From a virus, in the IMG/VR virus record IMGVR_UViG_3300037193_000656, positions 1 through 54,062 of that record: a DNA stretch of 54,062 nt, one strand, 5' to 3'. The position numbers and the translations under genes were made by a program. The first letter of the stretch is position 1, and every line of letters starts with the position of its first letter. The notes beneath the pieces are model-generated. The model worked only from the letters and a program-made list of their open reading frames with translations. It was not told the DNA's origin and did no database searches. Shown here piece after piece: positions 9,340-18,722 of this stretch.

Positions 9340-9887
9340 GCGGTTTTGATGTTGTCAATTTTTGCCCCGGATATATTGGCCGTTGCTGGCTGTGCTGGGA
9401 TCCCTGCCCCGGGCGTTGGTGGAGATGGTGCCCCGGTTCCAGCTGTCGGGTGCATGTGCGCATTAAACGCGCTTACCAAATCATTGTGGGATTGTTTGAG
9501 ACTATTAAACGCCGTTTCAAGTTCCTGGAATTTCACTAGGTTTTTTGCATCCCCGCCAATCTCCCACGATGTCCCGGTCATTTGGGTTACCCCTGTGTTT
9601 TTTAAATGGATTGTTGCTTTTACTTCCCCGTTCGCGTCGGTTGAAAATATCCGATTTTCCCCCACGTCGGCAATAGCGTTTTTATTGATATACCCAATTA
9701 TAACCGCTTCCCCTTTCGTTCCCGTCAACGTATAAACCGCCACCATGTCTTTAATCGGGTTTGAGTCCACACCATAGGGCCCGATCTGTTCCGCGGTCCT
9801 GGTATCTTTTAAACCGTACCTAAGAAACTTTATTACCCGCCGGGTTAAACTGTCGATTTCTGTGGATATAATTTTGGTAAGCTGCAT
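9336..9887 (-). CDS. Baseplate spike / assembly protein V, Mu gp45-like (183 aa)
   Basis: The middle has an OB-fold-like start (GPYGVDSNPIKDMVAVY) followed by GEAVIIGYIN and NRIFSTDANGEVKATIHLK, typical of Mu gp45/P2 gpV baseplate spikes. The C-terminus has a helix and a Gly/Pro/Ala-rich His-containing segment (AHMHPTAGTGAPSPPTPG). It follows the gp44-like gene directly, as in Mu. It should form the membrane-piercing tip under the tail tube. Confidence 0.75.
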   Translation of the reverse strand: MQLTKIISTEIDSLTRRVIKFLRYGLKDTRTAEQIGPYGVDSNPIKDMVAVYTLTGTKGEAVIIGYINKNAIADVGENRIFSTDANGEVKATIHLKNTGVTQMTGTSWEIGGDAKNLVKFQELETAFNSLKQSHNDLVSAFNAHMHPTAGTGAPSPPTPGAGIPAQPATANISGAKIDNIKTA

Positions 9888-10954
9888 TAATGCAAGTTAA
9901 TTCCCTGGTAAAGATACTTTGGAGTTTTGCCGTTATAAACTTCCGGAAGACAACACGTTAACGTGGCCACTGTCTTTTGTTCGTCCCCATCCAATTGCAC
10001 TTCCTCTATAAACCAATCACTTTTCCGGAACAAATAGGCACTTGGATTTAGGACGCTAATTATCTGGTTGGGCTTAATCACTTTCCCGTCAATCTCCCAT
10101 CGATCGGTAACAATCTTTAATTTTAACCCCTTTAGTTCTGCGGCCAATGCCATCCGTGCCACCTTTTCGGTGTCAACATCGCTTCCAGAATCTTGAATGA
10201 TCACCGTAGGACGATATACAAACGGAACGTAGGGGTTTCTTATTTCCGCTTCCCCTGCATTACCCCCGTCCTTCCCTGCCTGTTTAATCACGTGTATATG
10301 CGAGTGCATCCCCTGGCCGTCATAACTTAAATCCATCTTATCGAAAGGGATGGTGTTTTTTTTCTCTGAATTGAATTCCAAAATAGGCTTTTGTCCCGTT
10401 GCTGCCCGGGTAAAAACTACGTTGCCACTGGAATTATGGGATATGATTATATTTTTTTGGGTAGCCAATTCGGTTAAATAATCCTTGATTGACTGCCCAG
10501 GTTCCGCGGTCGTCTTTTCGTAGGGCTCATCCATGGCCGCCGACACCGACCCGCCAACAACCATTCCGATCCCAAAAGGTGGCAATAACTTTTGGGCTAT
10601 TTCTCTAAGCGTTAAACCGTCGTACTGCAAGGGGTATAAACTGGGTGGTATCTTGCAATCTTCCAGGATCCCAGGTAAAGAGTAGCCCGCCATCTGGGCC
10701 ATTTCAGGCACTTTAGAATCTGAAAAGCTTTCATTGATAATATTGCCGGTCAATATTACTTCCCCGTTGTGCTTTAAATACGCTATGTGGTAATGTCCGA
10801 CGCAATACAATTCCACATGTTCCTTGTTCTTTGGGTTAAAGTAACCATTGAAAGCGAAAGAACTGGCCATGCTATCGAATCGCAAATTGATCCGGTATTG
10901 ATTGAAGAAATCAACACGCCGGTTTCTAATTCTATCGTTTATATAGAGTTCCAA
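9887..10954 (-). CDS. Baseplate hub protein, Mu gp44 / gpD-like (355 aa)
   Basis: Begins with a TTG codon immediately after the stop of the upstream gene. The sequence includes a beta-rich N-terminal half (YCVGHYHIAYLKHNGEVILTG), PYEKTTAEPGQSIKDYLTEL followed by NIIISHNSSGNVVFTR, and a C-terminal WFIEEVQLDGDEQKTVATLT, matching baseplate hub proteins of the Mu gp44 (late control D) class. It links tail tube and spike. Confidence 0.75.
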   Translation of the reverse strand: MELYINDRIRNRRVDFFNQYRINLRFDSMASSFAFNGYFNPKNKEHVELYCVGHYHIAYLKHNGEVILTGNIINESFSDSKVPEMAQMAGYSLPGILEDCKIPPSLYPLQYDGLTLREIAQKLLPPFGIGMVVGGSVSAAMDEPYEKTTAEPGQSIKDYLTELATQKNIIISHNSSGNVVFTRAATGQKPILEFNSEKKNTIPFDKMDLSYDGQGMHSHIHVIKQAGKDGGNAGEAEIRNPYVPFVYRPTVIIQDSGSDVDTEKVARMALAAELKGLKLKIVTDRWEIDGKVIKPNQIISVLNPSAYLFRKSDWFIEEVQLDGDEQKTVATLTCCLPEVYNGKTPKYLYQGINLH

Positions 10955-12181
10955 TCAAACGTAATATTTTACCGGCCTGCCTTTTTTGATGTGTAGCGTT
11001 TCATTGATCCCGATTTCGTTTTGGGATATAAACGCGTCGATTGTCGAGTCATCGGGTAACAATCCGTAAAACCTATGGGCCAATAAAATAGCGTTCGAAT
11101 CATCTTCTAGGATTACGGTTCTTTCTTGCTTACTGTCTAACGCAATGTTAAATAAATTCGATAATGTGAAGTTCAACAATTGGTTTAACTGCGTCATGCT
11201 TGCCGCGTCTGGAATGTAACTTTCTGGATCCCCACCGTTGTCCGTCTGCATGTCGTCCAGGTCTTCAACGTACGTATTGTACGCCCCCAAAACGCTGTCT
11301 ATTGTGCTATAAACTTCGTTCCGGTTTCCGTAATCGCCTTCCTGGGGATTCGCTACCGCCACCAACATAGATGAAACTATGGACCCTTGATTGGATTCAA
11401 ATAGTAACTTTTTATGACGCTCGGTTATTCCTTCCAGTGTATCCCGCAATAAATTAAACTGATCCAAAAGGACCTTTAACCGGTTTTGCACGCTGTCTTC
11501 AAATAATGCCGGCATGTTCAACATTACTTGCATTTGCCGAATGGCTGCCAGTGGTTCCGCGGTGGCCTCTACAATTTGCGCGTTGGCTGTATTGAAGGCA
11601 TTAAAATAACGTTCTGAATCAACGGTCAATTTTACTTTTTTCTTACCTACCGCGTAAACCAATGCATTGTTTTCGGTCATCTGGTTGATGTCCGTTACAC
11701 TTGGTTCCACGTTGTTGGCAAAGGCTACCGCCGCGGTTTCATCAAATACCGCCTTATCCCTGGTAATCTTATCCTTTGGATCCGCGGATGTTTTTGGATG
11801 ATCATCAATAATGGTTTCAATAACAGTCCCGGTAACCCGCGTAATATTTAACGCCGTGTTGTCATACTTTAAACTTGTCGGCTGAACGTTCAGCCTTCCG
11901 TAAAATGGATGGATTAAAACCCAATAGCGTTTGTCATCCGCCGACCGCCTGAAATCTTCCGCGTCATCCAAATTGTTTTCCCCTTGGAAATAAAATTCCA
12001 CTTCGTATTGCATGCCCTTCGGCTCTCTACGCTTTACCAATGTTCCGGATATCTGGGGGAAGTCAAATGATGCCACGTTATATTCCTGGGTCCGGCTTGC
12101 ATTTCTCCAAAGAACATTAAATTCCCTGCCGTCACCTGTACGAATTATTAAATTGTTTTTAACCTTTTCAATCCAGCTCAT
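10955..12181 (-). CDS. DNA circularisation / Mu gp43-like baseplate protein (408 aa)
   Basis: The N-terminal 120 residues have the pattern of Mu gpN/DNA circularisation N-domain proteins: REFNVLWRNASRTQEYNV, QYEVEFYFQGENNLDDAEDF, and WVLIHPFYGRLNVQP. The rest is helical. In Mu this gene precedes gp44 and gp45, as here. It is a tail-baseplate junction protein. Confidence 0.75.
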   Translation of the reverse strand: MSWIEKVKNNLIIRTGDGREFNVLWRNASRTQEYNVASFDFPQISGTLVKRREPKGMQYEVEFYFQGENNLDDAEDFRRSADDKRYWVLIHPFYGRLNVQPTSLKYDNTALNITRVTGTVIETIIDDHPKTSADPKDKITRDKAVFDETAAVAFANNVEPSVTDINQMTENNALVYAVGKKKVKLTVDSERYFNAFNTANAQIVEATAEPLAAIRQMQVMLNMPALFEDSVQNRLKVLLDQFNLLRDTLEGITERHKKLLFESNQGSIVSSMLVAVANPQEGDYGNRNEVYSTIDSVLGAYNTYVEDLDDMQTDNGGDPESYIPDAASMTQLNQLLNFTLSNLFNIALDSKQERTVILEDDSNAILLAHRFYGLLPDDSTIDAFISQNEIGINETLHIKKGRPVKYYV

Positions 12182-12879
12182 TTATTCAATCGTTCAATTT
12201 GCTTTTGGGCTTCCCTGGCAAATATCATATCCATCTTTTCCGCGCTTTCTATGCTTGCCGATCGCATAAATCCCGTACCTGATACGCTAACATCTCGGGA
12301 TTTTTCGAATGAAAATAAAGCTTTCTTTTTGATTTTACGCCCGTCGAATCCTTCAATTTTCCACAGCGTTTTTTTTGGAAGATTCCCCAGCACGTACCCA
12401 CCCTTTCCCGCTTTCCTGACCGCGGCCATAAACTTTGCCTGAACCGTAGCCCCCGGCATGTCCGCAGCGTTGACAATATTTTTTATTCGGCTTATACGAT
12501 TGGATGGCCTAACCTTAGACGCGGGCCCGCCCGTGCGCGCGGGATCCAACGGGATGAATGAACGGCCTTCAATGACGCCACCGTATTCCTGTTGTTCTAA
12601 ATCTTCCACCGCCTGACTATTCCCCACAAACCCCACTACCGATTGCATGGCTTCCGCGTTCCATCCTTTTGCCATCTCTACCCGGCTTGTGGCTTTAAAG
12701 AAATTTGGATTCCGTTGGGTAAACGTCCTGGCCGCTTCTTGTGGCATTGTGGTTTTCTTAACATCAAATGCAACTGAATTTAAAGTATTGCGAATAGCCA
12801 ACGGTAACGCTGATCTATGCAATTTTTCCAGCGTGTTCGTATGCTTTACCGCCGCTTTGTTGTTGATGTTAAATCGCAT
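12178..12879 (-). CDS. Tail completion/minor tail protein candidate (233 aa)
   Basis: A basic protein beginning MRFNINNKAAVKHTNTLEKL, with a central segment EYGGVIEGRSFIPLDPARTG and a basic C-terminal helix. The pattern 'tube-associated basic protein with RSFIPL near the middle' resembles tail completion proteins of Mu-like phages. It overlaps the gp43-like gene by 4 nt. The assignment is tentative. Confidence 0.55.
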   Translation of the reverse strand: MRFNINNKAAVKHTNTLEKLHRSALPLAIRNTLNSVAFDVKKTTMPQEAARTFTQRNPNFFKATSRVEMAKGWNAEAMQSVVGFVGNSQAVEDLEQQEYGGVIEGRSFIPLDPARTGGPASKVRPSNRISRIKNIVNAADMPGATVQAKFMAAVRKAGKGGYVLGNLPKKTLWKIEGFDGRKIKKKALFSFEKSRDVSVSGTGFMRSASIESAEKMDMIFAREAQKQIERLNK

Positions 12880-12897
12880 TCTTGTGTCAATCTTGTG

Positions 12898-13560
12898 TCA
12901 ATGATCCGGGATAAATGAATATCCTGTTGGCGTAAAGGTTGACGCATGCAATGTGGCCCATCCGCCCGTATCGCCGCCCGTGGATGTTACCGCCCCGTCT
13001 GCCCCTGTATTTTCCTTTGTGAAAAGATATAACGCCGAATCCGAAGCCGCGGACACATACCCGGTTGGAACCCCCGGCAATCCTGCAGGCGATCCGCAAA
13101 ATGCTAATAAAGTTCGTGCGTTTCCCCCTAAAGATAATGCAGCATATTGGATTGTAGCCGCCCCATCACCATTGCCAACCGTGGCCGTATCTTCTACCAA
13201 TATCTGTTTGTCCGCCCTGAATTGATACATCTGGGCATGAACGGTAAAATTTACATCGGATAAACCTTGAACTGTTACGGATCCGGATTCCGTTCCATCC
13301 GCTGTTTTCTTAAATCCCTGAATGACCCCCGCAAATGCTGGATTGTTATCATTAAAAGAAGTTCCCCCCATCGCTTCCCATCCCGCGGGTCCTGTTACAC
13401 TACCCGTTGCGGCCCCTGGGCAATCCGTCATCGCGAAAATATACAATTCATCCCCAGCTAAAATGGACCCCATGTAATTCAATGAAGCGTTTTCAACAAC
13501 CCCGCCGGTTCCTGGGGCTGTTACTTTAACTGATTTGGCAATAAAGGTTGGTGCGGACAT
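12898..13560 (-). CDS. Fibre-associated structural protein (220 aa)
   Basis: A Gly/Ala/Thr-rich beta protein with a segment like small tail proteins of Bacteroidota phages (LAGDELYIFAMTDCPGAA, FTVHAQMYQFRADKQILVED). It shares the phrase LAGDE with the neighbouring 210-aa gene (ILAGDEMTI), hinting at duplicated surface domains. A tail fibre or baseplate decoration is likely from its position. Confidence 0.6.
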   Translation of the reverse strand: MSAPTFIAKSVKVTAPGTGGVVENASLNYMGSILAGDELYIFAMTDCPGAATGSVTGPAGWEAMGGTSFNDNNPAFAGVIQGFKKTADGTESGSVTVQGLSDVNFTVHAQMYQFRADKQILVEDTATVGNGDGAATIQYAALSLGGNARTLLAFCGSPAGLPGVPTGYVSAASDSALYLFTKENTGADGAVTSTGGDTGGWATLHASTFTPTGYSFIPDH

Positions 13561-13563
13561 TTT

Positions 13564-14196
13564 TTAAAGTGGATCAAAAACACGGTCAACGATAAAGGCC
13601 ATTGATAGTTCTGTGGCCACATCGTTAGAATCTAAATTATAATACAACCAGTCGCCCTCATTTAATACAATTGGGGTTAATGCAAGATTCTGGCCTTTGA
13701 TTCCTGCAGTTATCGTCATTTCATCCCCAGCTAAAATGGATTCCGCGTTGGTCGCCGGTAAGGATCCGTAAGTTTGGCGCCACACATCAACAACGGCCGT
13801 GCATGAAACATCGGAAACAATTTCCCATCCCGTTATTTTACACTTGAATGGCACCCGCCTGCGTCCTTTTAACCCCGCCGCAATACTAGTACCGCCACCA
13901 CTGACAATAAAGGATATTTGATCCCTCTTAACTAACCGATTAATTACCCGTTCCAGTGATTCAAAAAACTGAAATCCAGAATAGTCATTTTCGGGAAGGT
14001 CATTTGGCACAACGTCGGCCATGGCGCTACCTGCTTGTTTGTCCAACAGACGTGCAAAAAACTGGTGCATATCCCCGTAAACCAATTCATTAATTGGTGT
14101 TCCCGTCTGGTTGCCTGGGTTGTCCCTTATTTTACCATAGGGATAATCGCTATCCGGTGGGTCAACGTTTGTTTTGTTTTCTAATATTCTGGCCAT
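13564..14196 (-). CDS. Tail fibre-like protein (210 aa)
   Basis: I prefer ATG at 14196 (MARILENKTNVDPPD) over the upstream TTG. The N-terminal half (PYGKIRDNPGNQTGTPINEL, GDMHQFFARLLDKQAG) is the kind of attachment domain found in Mu-like tail fibre genes and is followed by a beta-rich C-terminal domain (RVPFKCKITGWEIVSDVSC). It lies after the gp48-like gene, the Mu fibre position. A TATATTTG box just upstream could be an internal promoter element. Confidence 0.65.
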   Translation of the reverse strand: MARILENKTNVDPPDSDYPYGKIRDNPGNQTGTPINELVYGDMHQFFARLLDKQAGSAMADVVPNDLPENDYSGFQFFESLERVINRLVKRDQISFIVSGGGTSIAAGLKGRRRVPFKCKITGWEIVSDVSCTAVVDVWRQTYGSLPATNAESILAGDEMTITAGIKGQNLALTPIVLNEGDWLYYNLDSNDVATELSMAFIVDRVFDPL

Positions 14197-14198
14197 AA

Positions 14199-14909
14199 TC
14201 AAATATAGTTAATGAAGAGAAAGCCAACCGTTTGAACCGGTTTAATCTTCAAGATCATTTGCCGAAATTCCAATTTTCGGTTTGCGTCCACGTCCGCATA
14301 ATCCCCTACGTAAGGACCCCCGATAAAGAAGGTACTTTTTAAATTACTACCAATGTTAAATGTGCTGTCCAAATCTTCGTCCAGGTTATTAACCACCAAA
14401 TTCCAACTTCCGTCACCGTGCTGCCCGTCACCGTGCTGCGGTGGGTTACCGTGTTGTAATTGTTTTGGAGCGCTGCCGCCCGTTACCTCTTCTGGGGTTT
14501 TGGTTTCGTATGCTCCACCACCTAATGGGAAACGGTTTTCGTGTACATAAACATCGAATCCAACCGCCTGCAATTGACCTTGCAAATACAAATAATGTTG
14601 CCGGGCTGATATAGTCCCCGGGTGGTTCATCTTTCGTTCAATCGCGGCCTTTCGATTATCCAGGGAAACAAGTTCATTGGTTATTAATCCCAACCTGTGT
14701 TCCCACTGCCGTGCATCTTCAACGGTAAAGTTTGCATTGTCTGGCAATACGCTATCTAAAATCGATTTTGCGTCATCGATCGCCTGGGCCATACTTAGAT
14801 CCAATGCCCTGTGCAATCTGAATTTAAATGATCCTTCCTTAACGTTGAAAGCCCGCCCAGTTGGAAAAAACTGACGGGTTAACTTCATTAATTGATCTGC
14901 TAAAATCAT
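14199..14909 (-). CDS. Baseplate protein, Mu gp48 / DUF2313-like (236 aa)
   Basis: The start resembles the Mu gp48 family: LMKLTRQFFPTGRAFNVKEG, then a helical segment ending DSVLPDNANFTVEDARQWEH. It directly follows baseplate J, as in Mu. An insert with repeated QHG(N/D) units (QHGNPPQHGDGQHGDG) is encoded by a short tandem DNA repeat at about 14410-14455. It closes the baseplate and anchors fibres. Confidence 0.78.
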   Translation of the reverse strand: MILADQLMKLTRQFFPTGRAFNVKEGSFKFRLHRALDLSMAQAIDDAKSILDSVLPDNANFTVEDARQWEHRLGLITNELVSLDNRKAAIERKMNHPGTISARQHYLYLQGQLQAVGFDVYVHENRFPLGGGAYETKTPEEVTGGSAPKQLQHGNPPQHGDGQHGDGSWNLVVNNLDEDLDSTFNIGSNLKSTFFIGGPYVGDYADVDANRKLEFRQMILKIKPVQTVGFLFINYI

Positions 14910-16084
14910 GTAAATGTCACCGAATTTAAATGCGGAATATCGCCGTTTATAAATGTATGGGTTGGCTCTTCCACCCCATCAACTTCCATTGTTACCGTCC
15001 CAAATATACTTCCCGGGCTCACTGCCAGAATGATTGAAACAATCCGGTTCACATCGAAAATATCGTTTTTATTTTCCAGCACATCCGCCCCCGCAACAAA
15101 CGGTCTAACCTTTGCCAATTCCGATGTTAATGCGTTTTCAATCGCTGCCTCTTTTGCTGGGGTTAAACCTTCAAATCCATCTATAAAGATGTCTATTTCA
15201 CGAACCGTTATTGGTAATACGTTCAAATCAAAAACCCCCAACGGCCTGCGTCCCCGATCGTTTAACGGTTGGGTTATATCTGGATCCATTTCAAAAACAT
15301 CCTCCAAATCTTCCAACATACTGGCCGATGGTGTGCCCTTATTGTCGGTACTATCTGCCACCGTAGCTTCTGCATAAACATCAACCACCCCTGATTCCCC
15401 CGGCTTCGCGTACGGGTACACGCGCGTAATACCCGGAACATCTTGCGCCCAAATACGATAATCACTAGCTGCCCCGCCCTGTGGTTCCAGCTGATACGCT
15501 TCTACTGTCTTCCGTCTATACTCTTCCGTTGTTTCTGCGTTGATCGGAGTCACTGATTCTGCGGTAACGGTAACAATTTTATTCACATTTGGGATTGGGC
15601 TGGTTGACGTCAATTGGTCCCCAATTTCAAGTTTACTATCTGATCCCGCTTCCAATGCTCTTAACGTCATGGTGTCCCCGCTTCCAGTCAATGTGTATTC
15701 AATGTCCAATACAAACAACTTTTGGGGACTTGCTGAATCGTCGTTACTCTTAAAGGTTGTCGACGCTGGAATTGTCGCCCCTGCGGATCCTGTCACGCTT
15801 ACGGTATACTGTCCAGCTTCCGCCGGATAAGGATTACGCCCCAACTTCACCCGTCCAAATCTTTCCAACGTTCCCCCGCTGGCCTCGGGGTCCGCTGTAT
15901 CTGCAAATATGTTTTTTTGAAGCCCCCCCGTTAGGTAATAAATCAGTTTAATTTTTGCCGCCTGTACCGCCGCCTGTGCCCTTAAATAATTCTTTCCAAA
16001 TGCCGGAACGTTATGCCCGAATTCGGTTTCCAAATCATTCAAGATGCTGGTATACAATTCCTGTAAGGTGGGAATGGTTATCAT
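14906..16084 (-). CDS. Baseplate J-like protein, Mu gp47 (392 aa)
   Basis: Recognisable as baseplate J: N-terminal helices (ELYTSILNDLETEFG), the conserved segment TTEEYRRKTVEAYQLEPQGG, then AQDVPGITRVYPY, and a C-terminal domain with VREIDIFIDGFEGLTP. It forms the baseplate wedge in contractile tails. It overlaps gp48-like by 4 nt. Confidence 0.88.
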   Translation of the reverse strand: MITIPTLQELYTSILNDLETEFGHNVPAFGKNYLRAQAAVQAAKIKLIYYLTGGLQKNIFADTADPEASGGTLERFGRVKLGRNPYPAEAGQYTVSVTGSAGATIPASTTFKSNDDSASPQKLFVLDIEYTLTGSGDTMTLRALEAGSDSKLEIGDQLTSTSPIPNVNKIVTVTAESVTPINAETTEEYRRKTVEAYQLEPQGGAASDYRIWAQDVPGITRVYPYAKPGESGVVDVYAEATVADSTDNKGTPSASMLEDLEDVFEMDPDITQPLNDRGRRPLGVFDLNVLPITVREIDIFIDGFEGLTPAKEAAIENALTSELAKVRPFVAGADVLENKNDIFDVNRIVSIILAVSPGSIFGTVTMEVDGVEEPTHTFINGDIPHLNSVTFT

Positions 16085-16086
16085 AA

Positions 16087-16620
16087 TTAAAATGAAAAGT
16101 CAAACGTGTAATCGAATCCCTCCGAACTAATGTCCCCGCTCCTAATCAAACGTGAAGGTAAATCATCTGTCAATTCGTTGCGTGTTGCATCCCAAATAAA
16201 AATAAAATCCCGTTGCTGCAAATTGTCCGGCTCTTCTACTCTAATTCCGATCCTTACAACGTCCGTTGCTATGATCGCCACCGATACCCCCACCCTTGCA
16301 AAATCTTTCATGTGGCGAAGGTCCTGGAATACCGCTTGTTGAATGATTTCCCTTCCTGCACTTGTTAATGGCGTGTTAATCAATGCCCGTTCTGTCTCGG
16401 AATTAAATTGCATTCCCGGATCATCCGGCATTAATAGTTCATTGCCCCAAAAATCAAAATTTTGTTCTGATGGTATCCGCTCGTTTGGTGTATTGGCCCT
16501 TACATTACCCCCAAAAAGTGCTAAATATGGCATATTCCCCAGACCATAAATAACCTGGAAATCTTTTGCAGTCTTCACCAATTCCCCGCCGTCGTAAGAT
16601 TCTGCCAATTTTAAATCCAT
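16087..16620 (-). CDS. Baseplate wedge protein, Mu gp46 / gp25-like (177 aa)
   Basis: Beginning MDLKLAESYDGGELV, with a nominal gp25/gpW-like core (LINTPLTSAGREIIQQAVFQ, VGVSVAIIATDVVRIGIRVE). It immediately precedes baseplate J, the Mu order gp46-gp47. The IINTPLT-GE pattern is typical of wedge proteins. Confidence 0.72.
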   Translation of the reverse strand: MDLKLAESYDGGELVKTAKDFQVIYGLGNMPYLALFGGNVRANTPNERIPSEQNFDFWGNELLMPDDPGMQFNSETERALINTPLTSAGREIIQQAVFQDLRHMKDFARVGVSVAIIATDVVRIGIRVEEPDNLQQRDFIFIWDATRNELTDDLPSRLIRSGDISSEGFDYTFDFSF

Positions 16621-16621
16621 A

Positions 16622-18520
16622 CTATTGGCCCCACGTGGTTGATAGTTTCACATTTGCAAAACCTTTGGATGATTGCACTTCCGCTTTTCCGGTTTCATCC
16701 TTGATGTTAATACCTACTTGCTGTTTCTGGATGTTTTCAATTGTGCTGTTGGTGGCTTCCTGTTGGGTCTGTTTTGGATTAATCACTGGTTCCACATTTA
16801 CCCCCATCCCTTTCCGGAAAGCTTCAATAGAAGCGGATGCATCCTTAGCCCACTGAGCCCCAGTAATCTTACCGATTAACGAAACGATTTGTTGAACAGG
16901 TTGTAAGATTGCATCAAATAGAACCTTGCCTATTGCTTTAATACCACCCAATATTCCACCTTCCTGAAAGCTGCTTACGATCATGTCCCAATTTCTTCGG
17001 ATGGACATTATCGCCGACAATACCAATCCGATAGGTCCAAGGAATACCGATAACGCCGCACCCCAGTCGTTCCACTTTCTTACAATGATCGTTATCAGTC
17101 CGATTAACGCCGCCACGCCTATTATGATCAATCCAATTGGGTTGGCACTCATGGCAATATTCCACGCCCACTGGGCTGCTGTTACTACCCTGGCCGCTAT
17201 CGCCTGGGCGTTCATGGCAATTGTTTGTGCGTTGGTGTATACCGCCGCGGTTCCTGTCACTGCGTTGTAAATTCCTAACGCTACGTTATACGCCACCAGT
17301 CCCGCGCGAGTAAGCAAAAGAATCGCTTTCCATGCTGCAAAAAATGCCAACACTTTTACACCCACTGAAATGATCGTGGAAAGATTATCCGTTACAAATC
17401 CTATCGCTTTTTTCGCCTGCGTTAACCCGTCCGTTGCACCTTCATTTGATACCAAAAGGTTTATCCAGGTATTCCGCAATTCGTCCAACCGATTCCGTAA
17501 GGTATCAGAGTTTATGGCCGCTTGATCCATGGCCGCCGTTGTGTTGCCTCCTATGGCTGTGGAAAATTCATTGAACAGTCCAATACTTCCCACTAAGCTT
17601 TTACCCGCGCTGATGTTTTCCGCTCCGAATAACTTAATTAACATCCGGTCTTTTTGCAGCGGTGTTTTAAGTTTGTCCAACCTCTTTTGGGTTTCCAATA
17701 ATGCATCATTGATGTTAAACTGACCTGATGCATACCCCACCCCAGCTTTTTGCAATCTCAGGATTACCCCTTTTAGTTTGTTACCGGCCTCGCTTCCAAA
17801 AATGGAAAACTTACCCATGGTCTGGATCAAACCTACCGATTGTTCCAAGGTAATGTTTGCGCTCGAAGCTACTGCACCAAAGTTTACAAAGGCTTCCGCT
17901 GTCTGTTTGATCGATGAGGCACCAACCGCCGTTCCGGCTGCCAGCGCATTTACTGTTCTGTTTGCTTGATCTGCCCCGAAATTAAATTGGTTCATGATCC
18001 CCACAAGACTTTCGGCCGATGTCCCCAGCTCATCCCGGGAAGCTTTTGAAAGCGTTATTGCGGCCTTTGTCACCGCGGAAATACCATCCGATGTTTCAGC
18101 AAATTTTGCGTTTAACCCCGCAATCTTTTCCGCTGCCATCGCTGTATCAATGGCGCTTTTTCTGGTGTCTAGTGCAACTTGATTTAGTGCTGATTGATAT
18201 TTGGCAAAGTCCTTATCCGAAAGGTCCGAGACAATTGTTCTAAATGAATTCAATTGCGTTTCGTAATCCATCAACGCCCCCGTTGAGAATGTTATACCCC
18301 CAACAACCGCCCCCGCTATTGCTGCCGATCGTGCCCATGCAAACATTTGGCGGGTGGATTCTGAGATAGCGGGCGTCAACTTCCTAAACATCCTTTCGCC
18401 CCTGGCTGCCCCCGTCTCGATACTTGAAGCAAATCCAGCACTTGCCCCCGCCATCTTACGAATCGGTGCCGTGAACTTATCGACAACGGTATAGATGGAC
18501 GGAATTTGGAATGGCCTCAT
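16622..18520 (-). CDS. Tail tape measure protein (632 aa)
   Basis: Helical and Ala-rich, with the 'IPSIYTVVDKFTAPIRKM' start typical of Mu-like tape measures, a TP901-type core (residues ~70-340) and several hydrophobic stretches at ~380-500. It follows the chaperone frameshift pair. Length sets the tail length: about 632 residues suggests a tail near 95 nm by the usual 0.15 nm per residue rule. Confidence 0.9.
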   Translation of the reverse strand: MRPFQIPSIYTVVDKFTAPIRKMAGASAGFASSIETGAARGERMFRKLTPAISESTRQMFAWARSAAIAGAVVGGITFSTGALMDYETQLNSFRTIVSDLSDKDFAKYQSALNQVALDTRKSAIDTAMAAEKIAGLNAKFAETSDGISAVTKAAITLSKASRDELGTSAESLVGIMNQFNFGADQANRTVNALAAGTAVGASSIKQTAEAFVNFGAVASSANITLEQSVGLIQTMGKFSIFGSEAGNKLKGVILRLQKAGVGYASGQFNINDALLETQKRLDKLKTPLQKDRMLIKLFGAENISAGKSLVGSIGLFNEFSTAIGGNTTAAMDQAAINSDTLRNRLDELRNTWINLLVSNEGATDGLTQAKKAIGFVTDNLSTIISVGVKVLAFFAAWKAILLLTRAGLVAYNVALGIYNAVTGTAAVYTNAQTIAMNAQAIAARVVTAAQWAWNIAMSANPIGLIIIGVAALIGLITIIVRKWNDWGAALSVFLGPIGLVLSAIMSIRRNWDMIVSSFQEGGILGGIKAIGKVLFDAILQPVQQIVSLIGKITGAQWAKDASASIEAFRKGMGVNVEPVINPKQTQQEATNSTIENIQKQQVGINIKDETGKAEVQSSKGFANVKLSTTWGQ

Positions 18521-18722
18521 TTAATTTTGTTTTTTAATTTGTTCCTTTCGATATCTGCCTTCATCTCTTTGTCCATTTCCTTAACATCGTCGTACCAATA
18601 TAACAAACCTTTATAATCCAATCTATCAAAAAAAAGACGCCCAATGATATCGGGCGTCCAATGATGTTCTCGAACAACACTTTTAACCATGTTGTTGAAA
18701 TTTTCAATATTCAGAAAAAAAA
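18517..18722 (-). CDS. Minus-one frameshift extension of tail assembly chaperone
   Basis: Frame -1 relative to the 132-aa gene is open from the T8 run at 18715-18722 to TGA at 18517, where it overlaps the tape measure ATG. The extension reads LNIENFNNMVKSV, then TPDIIGRLFFDRLDYKGLLY and a Lys-rich tail. A slip on T8 would give a 197-aa fusion, as gpG-gpGT does in lambda and as Mu gp41/gp42 do. It could also start alone at ATG 18690 (57 aa). Confidence 0.75.
18628..18658 (-). terminator. Terminator-like hairpin inside the chaperone extension
   Basis: The minus strand has GACGCCC, a 9-nt loop, GGGCGTC (18652-18658 with 18636-18642) followed at once by T8. It has the form of an intrinsic terminator within coding sequence, about 110-140 nt before the tape measure start. 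It lies 56 nt past the slip site, too far to be a usual frameshift stimulator. Confidence 0.55.

Noticed and set aside
18636-18658. Hairpin as frameshift stimulator
   Set aside because: It lies 56 nt past the slip site; stimulators are usually within 5-10 nt. Kept as a terminator-like hairpin.
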